Shown here piece after piece: positions 11,496-24,554 of a stretch of DNA of 64,000 nt (positions are counted from its first letter, which is position 1; every line of letters begins with the position of its first letter). The translations under genes were made by a program, and so were the position numbers. The notes beneath the pieces are model-generated. The model had not been told where the DNA came from. It searched no databases and saw only the letters and a program-made list of their open reading frames with translations. The DNA lies in assembly GCA_020726505.1 (NCBI GenBank), contig JAHLEZ010000003.1, forward strand, positions 1,426,001 through 1,490,000. Direction: 5' to 3'. The DNA is from Leptodontidium sp. MPI-SDFR-AT-0119 (Eukaryota; Ascomycota; Leotiomycetes; Helotiales; Leptodontidiaceae).

Positions 11496-14436
11496 TGAGG
11501 TCAGTCATGATCTGGAAACTGTGTTGAATCACAGTGAAACCTGATTTACTTGAAATGACAGTACTAGTAGTGTACTTGACCTTCGAGCGGTTATCCATTG
11601 GAATGTTCCTCGCCATAATATGCAGAAATCTACATTGGTGCAAGCCTTCACAATCTTGCCAATGGTGTGTCCAAGAGGGTCCCTTCCTGGTTTGATTGTC
11701 GAGCGTCTTTTCGGCGCATTAGTTTATTTATGTTTTAGGTCCTGCACCTGGAGGTTATGCGCTTGATTGAGAGGTCAATACCTGAATCAAGGCAGTTGAA
11801 TTTGCCCCAGAGTAGCGGGACTTTGTTAATTGATAAACGCAGCTGTTGTACTATTATTGACACACAGGACAATTAACTTAAATGTGCAACTGAGCCCCCT
11901 GAGCTAAGCGAGGGTTGCCAAGAGTTATTACACCAGTTTCCGCACAATGACTCTCTCCGCCACATCATATTATTGACTTTAGGTTATGCGCTTCCTGCAA
12001 GTGCACTCACTCAATATCAATGTCCTTTTGAAACGGGCTACTGATTTGCGAGCTCGCTACGGTATAAGGGTCGCAGAAGATCACTGATGAGCTCACTGTC
12101 TATCGAACGCATGATCACTGTCCAATCAGCGTAACACCTACCCAAATGAAGTCGTTTTTCTGCCCTCACAATCTAGTAGAGTTTCTGGTTCACCCTCATT
12201 GGTGCTACTCTAGTGATATACCACGTGTGCAACCTCTTAACTCCCACCGGGTCGTGAGGACCTCCTGGCAAGGCATCCTGGCAAGGCAACGAGTACAGTA
12301 CTTTTAATTGTTTCCCCATGTGGATAGTGCTAAACGGATTTTGATGCCATGTAGAAGTTATAGTAAGCTCCGGGGTTCCAGTGCGGGAAGTGAGGCTGAC
12401 TGAAGAGAAACATCTGGAAAGGAAAGACGACGAATACTAGACGAACGTTTCCTTTTTCCGTATTAATCAAAACGCGGCCACCCAGAAGCTCGTTTTTGGG
12501 AAAGTGCCTAGCTAAAGCACCTACAGTGCCGCAGGAAATCATCCGTCCATCATTCCATCCATCCGGCCAACCATCAATCTATCCAACCTAGGCAACACCC
12601 CAAGCCTGTCAGCTCGTCCCAAAGCAGCCAGGATATCGTGACACCGACAGACGAGCATCTGACTGGCCTAAGCGACTAGGCGCGAGCGTTTCAGAAAGCA
12701 GCTATACAATGAAGCTTACCAACAAAAGTGCCAAAAACGCAAAAACGGTGGTGGCGAAAAATACATGAACAGGCAGCGAGGGTAGAAGGAAAGGGATTAT
12801 GGTCTGTCTTTGTCTGACTTTCAGTCAGCCCCGCGGGATCGTACTGTATCCAATGAGCGTGTGCCCGACGTAAATCGGCGAAGGAGTAGGTCTGACATGC
12901 ACCCGCAGGTGCATTCTGACTGTTGGTTCATTTGGTGTCACCTGCTGCTTAGGTAGCGAGTTGGCTGAGAACGGGAAGGTGAGTGAGTGAGATGGTAACA
13001 ACCAGTTTCGAGGCGTGCCAAATTTCACGTCTATTACTTTAAGACGTACCAAAAGGGTGTAACCAAGCATTGATTGGATTTTCGAAGTTCATAACTATGG
13101 GGTATAGCCACCCACTTCGCCGAAGATGAATCTAGGTCGTTACGTTTCCCATACATATACCAACAGGTTGAAATCGAAATGCGTAAGTTCGCTTGCAAGA
13201 CGAGAACATAAGAACGGGAAAACGGGTGTTTGATTGTGGAGTTTTTAAATTACTGTTAAATACTAGAATAGTGCTACTCGCCACCAGGACGAATGTGTGT
13301 TCGAAACTCCAGCATCCCATGCTCGTTCACTGCACGGCAGTACAAGCGCACCCACACACCTTGCTTGCGTTGCGGTCCATTATCCAAGAAGAGTCCCGAG
13401 GAATATATGTACGCAGACATGCAGTGCGTGAGAATATAGTGAGATGAGCTACAGCCCTTTCCATCCAGTTCCCTATGTCCCGTCCCAAATACCCCGTAAT
13501 CCATCCGTTCCCGACTCGCAGGAACAGCCCGAATCCGAAGCTGGTGAGAGGGCGCGATTAGGTTGCCGTGAGATTAGGCAGGTCGACCTAGCACTGCACC
13601 AATGATTCCGCTCAGCGAAAGAGGTGGTGTTGGGGTCTATGTCATCGAAGTTGTCCGCCGTCGTCAGCACGCAAGCGTGCTATACTGAAACAGGTTCCGC
13701 AAGCAGATCCCCTCAGCCCGGTATATCCATCAATTTCAGTTCCATCATGACCTAAGCAATCCCCAGAATCCGATCCAGACACAAACGAGGCATCAAGCCA
13801 TCCGCTGGCTGAAATGAAGGTCGTGGGTATAAATCATGAAGAGACCGTAACAGACATAACCGCGTGACAAACGAAATCGGAAGTTGGACCCCGAATGACA
13901 AAGGAGAAAAACCAAAAGTGTATCCTGACGCGCCGAGCCCTGCATTGCTGCGTGTTCCCCCTTCTTGGGTACTTCTTTATAGATTTGATTTCCCAGAAAA
14001 TGCCCATGAAATACCCCGCCCGGTCCTGCCATATGCTGTAGAAAGGAAACCCGAGCTAGTGGCTGTGTTGTGATATCTTCAGAAATGACATGCAATCCGG
14101 CCCAAAAAAACAAAAACTCGCTGCGCTAAATAATCAACCAGATGACAAAGGGAAAGTGGTATCCATTATGTACTTGAGAAAAGGAAACAAAGAGGATGTT
14201 CTGTTGATCCCGAAAAATGTCGCTCAGTTGATGATGAGTTTGATGCAAAAACGCCGGTATGCCCCTCGATTAGGTATCTTGATGCCGCTAAGTCTCGCCC
14301 GATGATGGTCTATTCAAACAGATTTTTGGGTACCAGTTGTCATGAGTGAAGCCGTGTGTGGATTTGGTCGTTGGTGCCCGTGCTAGTACCCGGAATGGGC
14401 AGTAGAGTAGTTCGTGAAAGTACTGGGCCTTGGTTG
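11496..14436. other. Intergenic region without a supported gene
   Basis: About 2.9 kb between two convergent genes. Both strands were read; only short frames with non-ATG starts or no family resemblance occur. It presumably contains the 3' UTRs of both neighbours. No tRNA cloverleaf, repeat array or transposon end was recognised. Confidence 0.5.
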
Positions 14437-15468
14437 TCACATTGTGGTTGCGTACTCCTGATACCTGTCCCAGCTGTGTCCGAAGTTTCCGTATCCGACA
14501 CTAACGCCGCATTGCTGCTGTGCTAGCATACTAGGAAGCGGAAGAGATGGAATAGGCGCGCTGACTTGTGGTGAGGAGTAGAAGAGCCCTGCTGTCGAGT
14601 ATGGTTGGCTGTAAGATGGAGTGGGAGATGGTAACTGAATCTCGTGCAGTCCCATGCTGGCCCATAGTGAGTTCGAGTCGACCGATGATGTCGTGCTCGG
14701 ACTCGATGGGATCACTCTCCAAGAGTCGACAGGCGCAGGTACCGATGCAGAAAGGTTTGACTGAGACCACCAGTTCGCTCCAGCAGGGGAGCTGGGCAAC
14801 AACGGAGGCGGTCGGACAACATCGATAATCCTGGGTGGAGGAGGTAGTAATGGGTGGAAAAGACCCATGATACTGGTCTTGACCTCTTCACTCTTCCCAC
14901 ATAGAAGCTCACCAGCACCATCTTCTTCCAGGCCTTCCAGAGCAGAAACATGGGTTCGGTACACAAACTTGTTGATGGCTTGAATAAACTCCTCGTGCAT
15001 CTTCTTGACTTGCAGCTCCTTCTCCGACCAGTTGTACGTATTGGCAGAAATGTCCACACAATGGATGTCCTTGTGATACTCGATCAGGGTTTCTATCGAA
15101 TCTGGCGTGAGCTTGAATGCGACCTCATTCCGGAGTACCATGTCGACATGGACGATATATGCTTCGATGTGAAGGAGTTGATAGTTGAACAGGGCTTCAA
15201 TCAAAGGGTTCTCATCCTTGCGCAGTTCCGAGTCCGGAGCTTTTGCGACCATGAGGGAGGTGAGGGTCCATATCGCTGTCGACGAAGAGAGGGTCTCGGT
15301 TAGACATCTTTGATGTTGGGGTACACTGTTGAGAGGACGCTTGATGCGGTTTATGCGCTTCAGCGTTTGCGTTAACCATGGCTCTACCTTTGAACTCAGG
15401 ACGACGTTGACAGATGTTGCTCGAGGCGCGAAGGCTGCCGCCGAGGCTGGCAGGAGCTGAGGAGGCAT
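14437..15468 (-). CDS. Hypothetical protein, 343 residues
   Basis: A single uninterrupted frame from the ATG at 15466-15468. The open frame extends further upstream but without another ATG. The N-terminal 60% is predicted helical and includes YQLLHIEAYIVHVDMVLRN and SEKELQVKKMHEEFIQAINK. A proline-rich segment (PLLPPPPRIIDV and RPPPLLPSSP) follows, then a Ser/Pro/Tyr/Gln-rich tail ending in DRYQEYATTM. There is no signal peptide or membrane helix and I recognise no family. The helical core plus disordered proline-rich tail would suit an adaptor or nuclear protein, but this is inference. An undetected intron near the N-terminus cannot be excluded. Confidence 0.6.
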   Translation of the reverse strand: MPPQLLPASAAAFAPRATSVNVVLSSKVEPWLTQTLKRINRIKRPLNSVPQHQRCLTETLSSSTAIWTLTSLMVAKAPDSELRKDENPLIEALFNYQLLHIEAYIVHVDMVLRNEVAFKLTPDSIETLIEYHKDIHCVDISANTYNWSEKELQVKKMHEEFIQAINKFVYRTHVSALEGLEEDGAGELLCGKSEEVKTSIMGLFHPLLPPPPRIIDVVRPPPLLPSSPAGANWWSQSNLSASVPAPVDSWRVIPSSPSTTSSVDSNSLWASMGLHEIQLPSPTPSYSQPYSTAGLFYSSPQVSAPIPSLPLPSMLAQQQCGVSVGYGNFGHSWDRYQEYATTM

Positions 15469-18400
15469 CGGGAGGTTTGTGTGGGGGTATGAGCGTAGGA
15501 GCGAGTTACTAGAAGCGACAAGTGATTCGAGGGTGGCGGGAAAGTAAGATGCGAGAGAGAGGGGGAGAGAGGGAACAAAATCGGGGAACAAGAACAGTAA
15601 TAACGAAAGAACAAACGAAGTGTACGAGGAGGTGGCGATCCCAGGATTGGGAATGAATTAAAGTTGCGCCTGAGAGGGACGAATGGACCGTCGTGAGGAG
15701 GGAGGGAGTAAGAAAGAAACCTCAGGAAGGCGGGGACGTGAGATATAGGTAGGTAGAACCCTGGGCTGCTGCTCGCTGGTGGACTGACGAGCACAGCCAC
15801 CCAAGAAGCTATGGTACGGTAGCACGTCCTGCACTACGAAGCTGAACTGCACACTACTCTATGCACGCCTGCATTTCTCCCCTGCACTTGCAGAAAAGCT
15901 GGGAGGCGGCGCCGAAAGCGAAAAAAGGTGGAAAAGCCAAAAGCGAGGAAAGGATCGCTGTGCTGCTGCCGGGTTAGGCATCGCCGTAGAACCATTTTTG
16001 TTTCGAGGCTTTTCTCTCCCTGGTTGAGAGAGAATCAGCCGCCTTCTTAGTGTCTGATTACCGTGAAATTACACCCCGCGGCTCTTCCAGTCAGAAGTCG
16101 CAGGGGCCATCTGTCGAACATTTGACCCTGGTAGAGGCTATCTCCAGAAGATTTGACTTCATCGAGGGCAGGAATAAGAGGGGTTAGGGCTGAAGTGTGG
16201 AATTATTCCCACCATCTGAGCGACTGGAACTGCCTCGTCTGCGATGTCGCTGAAGGCCGGGCTGGGCTGGCTGGCGTGGCCGTCGGTACTCTGCAGACTG
16301 CAGCAAGGAAAAGGCAGCCGAGGCCAGGCCGGCTTGAGCCTGAAAAGTACCTACAGCAAAGCAGGATACCGACACCGACTGTACCTAAAACTCCCTCCTC
16401 CCTCCATCCACTGCTCCACCAACCTGTCGGCGGATGTCTTGCATGCGCAGTGCAGAGAATGCTCAGTGCAGATATCGTTGAGGCAGGGCAGGCAATCGCG
16501 ATGTGAAACACATGAGGTATTCTTGTCCTGGGCCCGTCATGGACTGCGCCAGCACTTTGCATAGCTCCCCTCAATTTGTTGTGTTGCAGTCTCTCCGACT
16601 TCCACAGCGAACGCGGCCAGTATTGGATATCTTCGTCGAGGGCTCATGCCAGAATAGGAGTCTCCTGCATGAATAGCTCTCCTCTTACCGGCTTACTCCT
16701 GACTTTGATATGGGGGAAGACCAACCGGGTCTCTCGCTGGCTGGCTCGTGGTGGCCCTGGTGGGTGTCGCAGTCGGAGGGGTGGGCAAGGCATGGCATGG
16801 CATGGAATGGCATCGCGTTTGTCGTCTGTCGACTCTTCTGCTCGTGCTGTGCCGAATGAAATGAGGGACTCGAAGGCTTTCTTCCTTTCTCCTCCTCCTC
16901 TCCCCTCCCTCGCCTCTGTCTGTCTCTGTCTCTTCTCCCTGCCCCTGAGCCGGCCTGCCTTTCTCTTTCCCCCCATCGCTCCGGTGGCCCCCTGGACGTT
17001 GAAGCTATTCACGAGAGCTTCCTGGCCTGTCGACGCGTGCTGCTCTTCATCGTATCCTTGCACGAGGGCGGGTTAGTCGGGAGTCAGGCGAGGTGAGGAT
17101 GGTGTTTACGGTGCTCATTCGTTGGAGATGCCTTCGTGCCTTCGACTCAAAAATGCGCTTGTGTTTCCAGGTCGCTTCTGGCGTCTGATTGGCAGCTGGG
17201 GAGAGACTAGATCATAAGCTAGACCAGGCTAGACTAGCTAGAATATCCACACTTTCACTTCACTTTCCCTTTACTTCTTTCTCACTTCCAACCAGGTATG
17301 AACGAACGTATCTAAAATAAGGTAGGCACCATTCTCATTACTATGCTAATTACTATAGGTCGACTGCCTGTTTGCGATGGACGGAGAGAAATGCCCACCT
17401 CCCTACGTAGAGTACGACGCGAACTTCCATTCCATTCAGGATGGCATTGCATGGCATCGTGGCGGTATCGTGATCTTGGGCTGAACCAAACCAAACTAAA
17501 CATGATTTAGACAGAACATAAATTTAGGTATTTAGGTAGGTATCTGTATCTACAGTCCATGCAGACCGGCATCGCTGGCGTCATGTCACCGCTTGCTGGC
17601 TTGACCCTGGGGTCTTTCCCTACCTATGGAGTAAAGTCGATGCCCGCCACAGTTGTTGTGGCACAGCACAGCCTTTTCAAGGCCAGCCGGTGAGTTGTCT
17701 CTCCTCTCCTCTGAGTCCTCCCTCTCCTGTCTGTCTTGGTCTTGTCTTGTCAGGGCTCAGTGGTAGTCCGGTCCTGTGTGTCAAGCCTCGCCTCACTTAC
17801 TCCGTAGACTCACGGGGATCTTTCGGGCAAACCCGAACCAAGGAAACCTTCCAGGTTGAACTCAAACAGTGTGGCCTGAAATATAAGGCCACAAGATAAC
17901 CGAGCTTTACCAACCTACCGCATCTTGGCAGAGAGTTCTATTCCTGGATTCGGAGACCCCGCTGTGATCAACACCCATCCACGCCATACATTTAGGGACA
18001 TATGCAAGCACAGGTGCAGGTCGAGCAAGTACAGACTCCTTCATGAAAAAGAGTCATATCATGAGATAGATTCACTACAACATCCATCTACAGTGCGAGT
18101 TGGACAGTGCTGAAAATCTACTCAAGTATTGTATGCTTGCTTTTGCTATTGCTATTGCTGTTGCGCAAATCCATCCATCCATCCATCCATCCATCCATCC
18201 ATTTAGCTTTCCAGCATGAACATAGTTAACCCCGTAACCCACGCACGTCGTCGCCAAGTAGGTCATTAAGCTTCCGAATCTCTTGGGTTTGTCTTCCCTC
18301 TCTGCGCCTCAGGGGAATAAAGAGAAGGTGGAGCTCATATGGACAGACACCTCGCTTGGTCCATTTTGGTGCAACTTTCAATGGTGGCAAAAACACTCAG

Positions 18401-21167
18401 AACCTGATCATGCGAGATTTGCCAGCCCAGCCCAGCCCAGCCCAGCCCAACCTCTGTCCGAGACTGCCAGAACGATCCCAAGGGACGCAGATGCGCGGAC
18501 CTTGAATCAGGTATCTGCTTGTCGTGCGTTGCCTGTCGTCTGTGGCTAGAAATATCCACAAGAACCTGCAATGTACGGAATGCATCCACGTGCCAGCTAC
18601 TCATCACGAGACCCTCGTTCATTGTCCCGACGAAGCTGATGGGAAGAAAAGGAGCGGTGACTCGGCTCTCGAACTTTCTACCAAGATGCCCTCCCTCAAA
18701 TAGCCTCGTCTACCCAGACCGTATCCCAGACCTTTCCAGCCTTCTTTGTCTTGAAGCGTGCATTGCCGTCGTCAGCCCGAGAGACGCAGGCAGGCAAGGT
18801 AATGCGCAAATTCAAGTCCAGAAGACGTGCATGTGACTCCTTCGGCGCGTCTAAAAGCTGGCATCGCGCATCCCATCGGCATTTGGGACTGGGAACGCGT
18901 AATCCTTCCTTGTACGGATGGATGGATGATCATTTTCCCTCGTTTTGGCGCCGTCACCAACGGTCGAGTAAATGAAAGTTTCAGGTTCCCCATCCTCGGC
19001 TCACCGTTGCCAATTGATTGCTGCCCGTTAAGAACCCCTGTCTATAGCAGATCATACAAAGCTCCCTGGGATCCCATTCTCGGATACCCGGTCCAGGAGG
19101 AAAGACTGCGAGGATGGATGGCCAGGGAAAACATGCTTTCTGGAGTTTTGACCTTCGCTTGTGTTCTTCTTCGGGGGGCCACGACCACGGCCACATGGAC
19201 TTCGTAACTCACTCCTCCTCCGTTTAAATATGCACTTCAGATATGCATACATCCTAGAAGAGCTGAAAGAGGATCTTCGACAAGATTGTCATGCATGAAT
19301 CTTGTTTACGTCGAACTGCTTTTCCTCCAGACATATCCCTCCAAGTGCCGGCGATTCGTCGACAGAGGTGCGTTTGAGGCGTGGGCAGTGCAATTGCAAG
19401 ACGTTCTCAACAGCTCGAAACATGCATTTCCTTTTGATGTCCTGAAACGGTTCCATGGCTCCTATATTTGTCCCATTATCGTCTCAATATGGGGACGTAT
19501 TCATGTAGGCGAAGTTGTCGGAGTCTGTTAACATGATTCAACAACTCCCTGGTTTTACAGGACGGTGTGTTAGGACGATGGCCCTGTTGGCGTGATGCAC
19601 GGGGTAATATGGTGATCTGAGTGTGTCACACCCGAGCACCTTTCCTTTCAAGCTTACTCTTTTGTCTAATTTGACGGACAGGCATCGGACCCATGGCGAT
19701 GGCGAAGGTGTTGCAATCTATCAGGACGGATAGACCCTCTAGCCAGTGGGGAGAAGTGTGGCCAATACGAAGGTCAATACACCCCAAGATATTCTCATAG
19801 TCTGGTGTAAAGTCAAAGCAGATATTTGGCCATCATCCGCGAGTACAGTCCTAGAAAGCTTTATAGCATTAATCTGAACATCCCAGCTACTGCTAGAGAT
19901 CTATGTTGTGGCTGGGCTGCACGACTATACTTTGCTATGCAAGACATGCAGAGGCAATATGACGCCTCGGTCTCCAAGCACACGTTTGGTTTGGCTCAGG
20001 GAAGTCGCAGCTGAGAAGGCCAATAATGCTCATCATCCTCAAACTCAAATAACGAGAAGTTTGTTTTATGACAAGTGTCCTGTAGAATTCATGCAACATT
20101 GCTTCTTCTATCTGCAGTAAGTGTTGCAACTCCTGATGTGTTCCCATGTACGTTCCATATTATCTATCGGGCATACCGATTTAATTTAGACTCAACGAAT
20201 GGGTATCATTCGGATTCTGTTCCTTACGGGAAGATATCAGTCCACTCCTGCTACGAGCATGTTTTGGTTTTTTGGCATACTTCCCGTTCAATAGTCGTGC
20301 TCGCGCAATGGGACAGCGAAGCAAAGTACCGACACTCTCCAATCATATGGCGGAAAGCTACCTATGCAACAGAGCTACAGCATCGACTGCTGATACAGCT
20401 ATGAGGACGCAACGAGCCAAGTTTCTGAGAGATTGGGCAACTTAATACCTACTGAGCGCTTGGGTTCTGGTTCCAATTTCCAAAACTTAAGTCACAGCTC
20501 GTATTTTGGTTACAGTTCCCCGATGAGTTTCGTTTGCTTGGCAGGTAACATTCAGTGACCACGAGCCCATTGAACGTGATATCAGTAGGTCTTCCACAAC
20601 CCTCCCTTGATTATCGTGGATGCTAGGCCCGCTGAGGTCGATTCCCCAGCATGCTGCCGGTCTAGTGAGTGATCCAAGAAAGTCCATCGAAAAGGAATAC
20701 CGCACTTCCTTCTCACGCCTCGCAAAGCACAGCTCACCAGAAGCCAGGAGTGGGTGCTGTACAGTAATTACGACCTGGAGTAGAGATGTATAGTATCGGC
20801 GATCTCTTCAGATGACATTCGTACATGTGTTAGGATAATGATCATCCGTGATTTCCAGAGCCTCGAATGTTTTCAAGCTTGTGAAACAACGCATAAGTAT
20901 GACTCTTTCGTCGCTGCGGCCAAGATTGAACTGAAACTAACTTGATTACCGATTGATGCGATATAGCTAGTGGTCTATCCGGAGTTTGTACCTCCAAATT
21001 GCAGCCTCTGTGGTATTTAGTTAAGTCAAGCTCGTCGATTTTGAAAAATGTTCCGGAGATGTGCTTGATATTCATGTGGAATTTCTGGCTGTCTCCAGCT
21101 AGCGACTTCAAATTATAGCTGATGATCACGGGTGCCATTCTGCACCACAGGTATTGCCTATATCCCC
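15469..21167. other. Long intergenic region without a supported gene
   Basis: 5.7 kb between two minus-strand genes. The right part is the 3' flank of the beta-glucosidase gene and the left part the promoter of the 343-residue protein gene. Contents: GGCATGGCAT repeats at about 16788-16812, a CT-rich tract at about 16875-16970, (CATC)n at about 18171-18201 and GCCCA repeats at about 18424-18448. The longest frames (16576-17076, 18827-19207) lack family resemblance and several start at TTG, so they are not called. Confidence 0.5.
18171..18201. repeat. (CATC)n microsatellite
   Basis: About seven perfect copies of the tetranucleotide CATC/ATCC in a row, outside any supported gene. Confidence 0.9.
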
Positions 21168-24100
21168 TCAAACTACAGGTGGTGTCCTCCCACCGCTGCA
21201 GGTCTTACTCAAACTCTCACAAGCCAAGGTCAAACCAGCAGTCGAGTTCCCAATCCAAAATACAAATGGCTTCGAGCTGCTAACAGGAATAATCCAGTTC
21301 TGCGAAACGACATCCCATATACTCAAATCTCTCCTCGTGAGCTGCAGACTCACTGTCGCACTTGCACCTGCAGCGAGTGTTGCCGTCTTCTCGAAGGCGC
21401 GGAGTTGGATAATGGGGGTGTCCCATGGGTTGTCACTGGGGTACTGCACATATACCATGACTACTTCCTTTCCTGCGACAGTGCCGGTGTTGGTTACCTT
21501 GACGGAAATGGTGAACATCACATCCCCTAGGTAACGGGAGAGTCAGCAATTGTAACTTCGGTAGTTTTGTAGGAAGAGGTTAGAACATCTCTCCAGATAT
21601 TCTTAGGACAATTCGAGAAAGAAAACTTTGAGCTTCTCTACTACCTACATAAAGCTGGGTTTCCACCCTGGTCACCGCCAGCGACTGGGTCAGGTTGGGG
21701 GGTGGTTTGGTACCCAACTGGGTAGGTGAAAGCATTCGTTGATACAATATCCTGTGGATTGTCTAGATATGGATACAAGTATCTCCAAATTCTGTCAAAT
21801 CCAGTTGGCCATGCTACTTCCGCTGGCGAGGGAATTGCCTTGCTGTACGTGGGAGATGACCCTTTGGGTGCTCTGGCTGGAGGCACAGAGGCCATGGCTT
21901 TTCCAGCAGTGACCGTCGCGTCGGTCTTCGAGAACGTCGTATATGATAATCCATGGCCAAACGCGTAACGAGGAGCAATTGAATGTTTGTTCAAGTACCG
22001 GTAGTCGATGTACAAACCCTCAGAGAAGGTATCCTGGACCTGGAAAAACTGGAAGCCCATAAGACTGACGGAAGCTGGATAGTCCGACTCAGCCTTGGGA
22101 ATCGAGTACGGAAGGTGTCCGCTTGGAGAGTAGTCCCCAAAGAGGATATCTGTCAAGGATGCTCCTGCTTCTTGTCCTGGTAGATGAGCAAAGACAACTG
22201 CTTTCACAGATGGCAGATTGATCCAATTCTCCACGAGGATTGGGCCAACGGTGTGTACCACAACGATGACTGTGGCGTATTTGGCAGCTGCTGCTTTGAC
22301 AAGATTGTCACCATCGTGCCACGCGTAGAGACCGCTGGATTTGCGGTCGCCATCGTTCCCCTCAACGGTATACTGGTTCTCGCCCGAATCACTGCTGATA
22401 AATACCATGGCAATATCGCCAGTCACAGCCGTAATCCCGGATGGGAATGAATCGGTGTTGTAGAAAGTTACGTCTGTAGCTTTGAGTTTGATAGCAGTGA
22501 TGGGGTCATCCATATATGGATAGTTTGCGGTGCCTGTAGGTGTAGATTTTTAGCAATGAGTCCAAAGCCAATGTTGTACAAGGAACTCACCACTTCCCCA
22601 TCCCATACCAAGTGTCCCCTTGTTACATGAGCGCTGGTTGCAGGAATTGATGCCATCCGGATTTTTCTGGGCATCGGTGCCAAATATCTTAAGCACGGAC
22701 TTGCTCGATAGCGGGAGAGTCTCGTTGTCGTTCTTTAGTACTGTAATAGCTTCTCTAGCAACTTCTCTGGCAACAGTAGCATGGTTGGCCTGCACATTGA
22801 CATACTCATTGACAACGCAAGTTGGGGAGAAGAGAGCACCGGGATAGCAAGGGCCACTCGCGTCAGCAGTGTTTGCTGAGAAGTTTGGCTTTGGGAAGTC
22901 CTTGCTGTCTTGACCAAGTTGATACCAAGTCGCCACAACTCGAGTGACCATGTCATTGAGTCTCTCCAGTGGAACTGTGCCGTTGAGAACAGCCGTGGAA
23001 AGTTCGTAGCCCCAGTAAGCAAGACCTAGAAGTGGTATGCTACCATCGCCAGGCATTGCCATATCCAAACCAGCCAGTGCAGAGCTAACACCACCAATTT
23101 GGGCTAACCAGTCACTCATTATCTAACGGCGTCAGAAGTCACGTTGTCGCATGAGCACATATCATGGGCATATCTACCAGTCCTTGAAATCCCATCTCAT
23201 CCTTCAGGATCCCGTTCATCATCTTGCTGTTCTGAGATGATGCACTGCCATTAACATCCTATGAAAACATCAGGGATCGGAATCTAGCCGTGAACACTTG
23301 CCCCAGCACTCACATTATACGAAGTCATGATGGCTCCAACTCCGGCTCTAATACCGTCCGCAAATGGCCTAATGAAGACCTCAGCATGCAAATCTCTCAA
23401 TGTCTGGGGGTCAGAGCAAAATATCCGACCCCGAGTCCCAGGTTATGGAGGGTCTCAGGGGGAAAACAACATACCAAGCGTAGAGTTCGTGGAGAGTCCG
23501 GTCATCAAGATTGCTGCTGAGAGCTTTCATTAATCCATGTGGCGGAATGTCCATCCTATATGCTTCTTGCTCATTGGCAATAAAGTGTTTGATAGTAGCA
23601 ATCACGCCCATATCCTGTAGATCGAGTTAGCATAGTTTCTGTTTACCTCGCTTGACAAAATTGCCAAGTCTCGCTTATGCAATCGAAGGCAACACCGCAG
23701 CAGCTCATAACTGATTTACTATCCACCCCTGGCTTGAATGTTACGCTCGTGGCTCAGAACCCACCACAGATAATAACATTCAAGCTTGTGGGGGGTGTGG
23801 AAGGAAGCCAGTCCGGGGGCTCTGGTTCAATGCCAGGAAAAGTCACGCAAATGAGAATGGCGTGAGCTCACCTGAATACCTTTGATCGTCTCAGCACCAC
23901 CCCAAGATTGAAGCACAGGATCAGCTCCAAAGCCCTCCCAGTTTCTTCCTCCACGCGGTTTTCTTCCAAGGGGTCCTACAGTTGGCTATGACTAGTCAGA
24001 AAAACAGCTCGCCGCCATGTTTACAACAAATGAGGGACACATACTCCAAGTTGAATATTCACACCCTTACCACGTGCTTCGGCACCGATTGCAGCTCCTC

Positions 24101-24554
24101 TTGCATATGCTAAAGCTTTGTTCCAGGTTGCACCGACGGTGATGCCTGCTGGAAAGGCCGTGATATTATCAGTAGCAGCAATGCCGAGAGCAGAGTCCTG
24201 CAAGCACAGACTTGGAATGCCAAATCGTAGCGCTGATCCAGTGTTACCAATACATCGGCCCATGAGTATTCCAGTTCCAGTTGTCAGGTTAACTTTCTCT
24301 GCCAGAGTCATGTTGGCAACAACCAATCTCGCTTTCGCGTACGAACTGGACCAGCTGGAAATCCAACCGCCGTTCGGCGTGGGGTAATAGGGAGGGGCAT
24401 AAAACCCCGCAGGAACGTCATCTCGCCTCTCTAAAGATGGATTTTGATGGCTCTCCAGAAAAAGAATATCCTTTGCAAAGTCTGGGCGATTGACCAACCC
24501 GCTACTCAGAGACGATAGGGCCAGGAAGACCGACAGGAAGGTGGTTAGCCCCAT
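21168..24554 (-). CDS. Secreted GH3 beta-glucosidase
   Basis: Eight exons (24554-24045, 23985-23872, 23614-23475, 23368-23314, 23258-23178, 23122-22591, 22533-21649, 21526-21168) total 2676 nt and encode 891 residues, the normal size for the family. A hydrophobic signal peptide ([19 protein letters not shown]) begins at the first ATG. The GH3 N-domain shows [45 protein letters not shown] and [10 protein letters not shown]. The nucleophile is the Asp of LIMSDW (about residue 304), and the likely acid/base Glu lies in SDSGEN (about 529). The C-terminal region has the fibronectin-III-like fold ([14 protein letters not shown]). It should cleave terminal beta-glucosyl residues from cellobiose or glucosides outside the cell. 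Introns are 55-59 bp except those of 106, 122 and 257 bp. All catalytic features look intact, so this is a functional-looking gene. Carbon-catabolite control is usual for the family but was not verified here. Confidence 0.95.
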
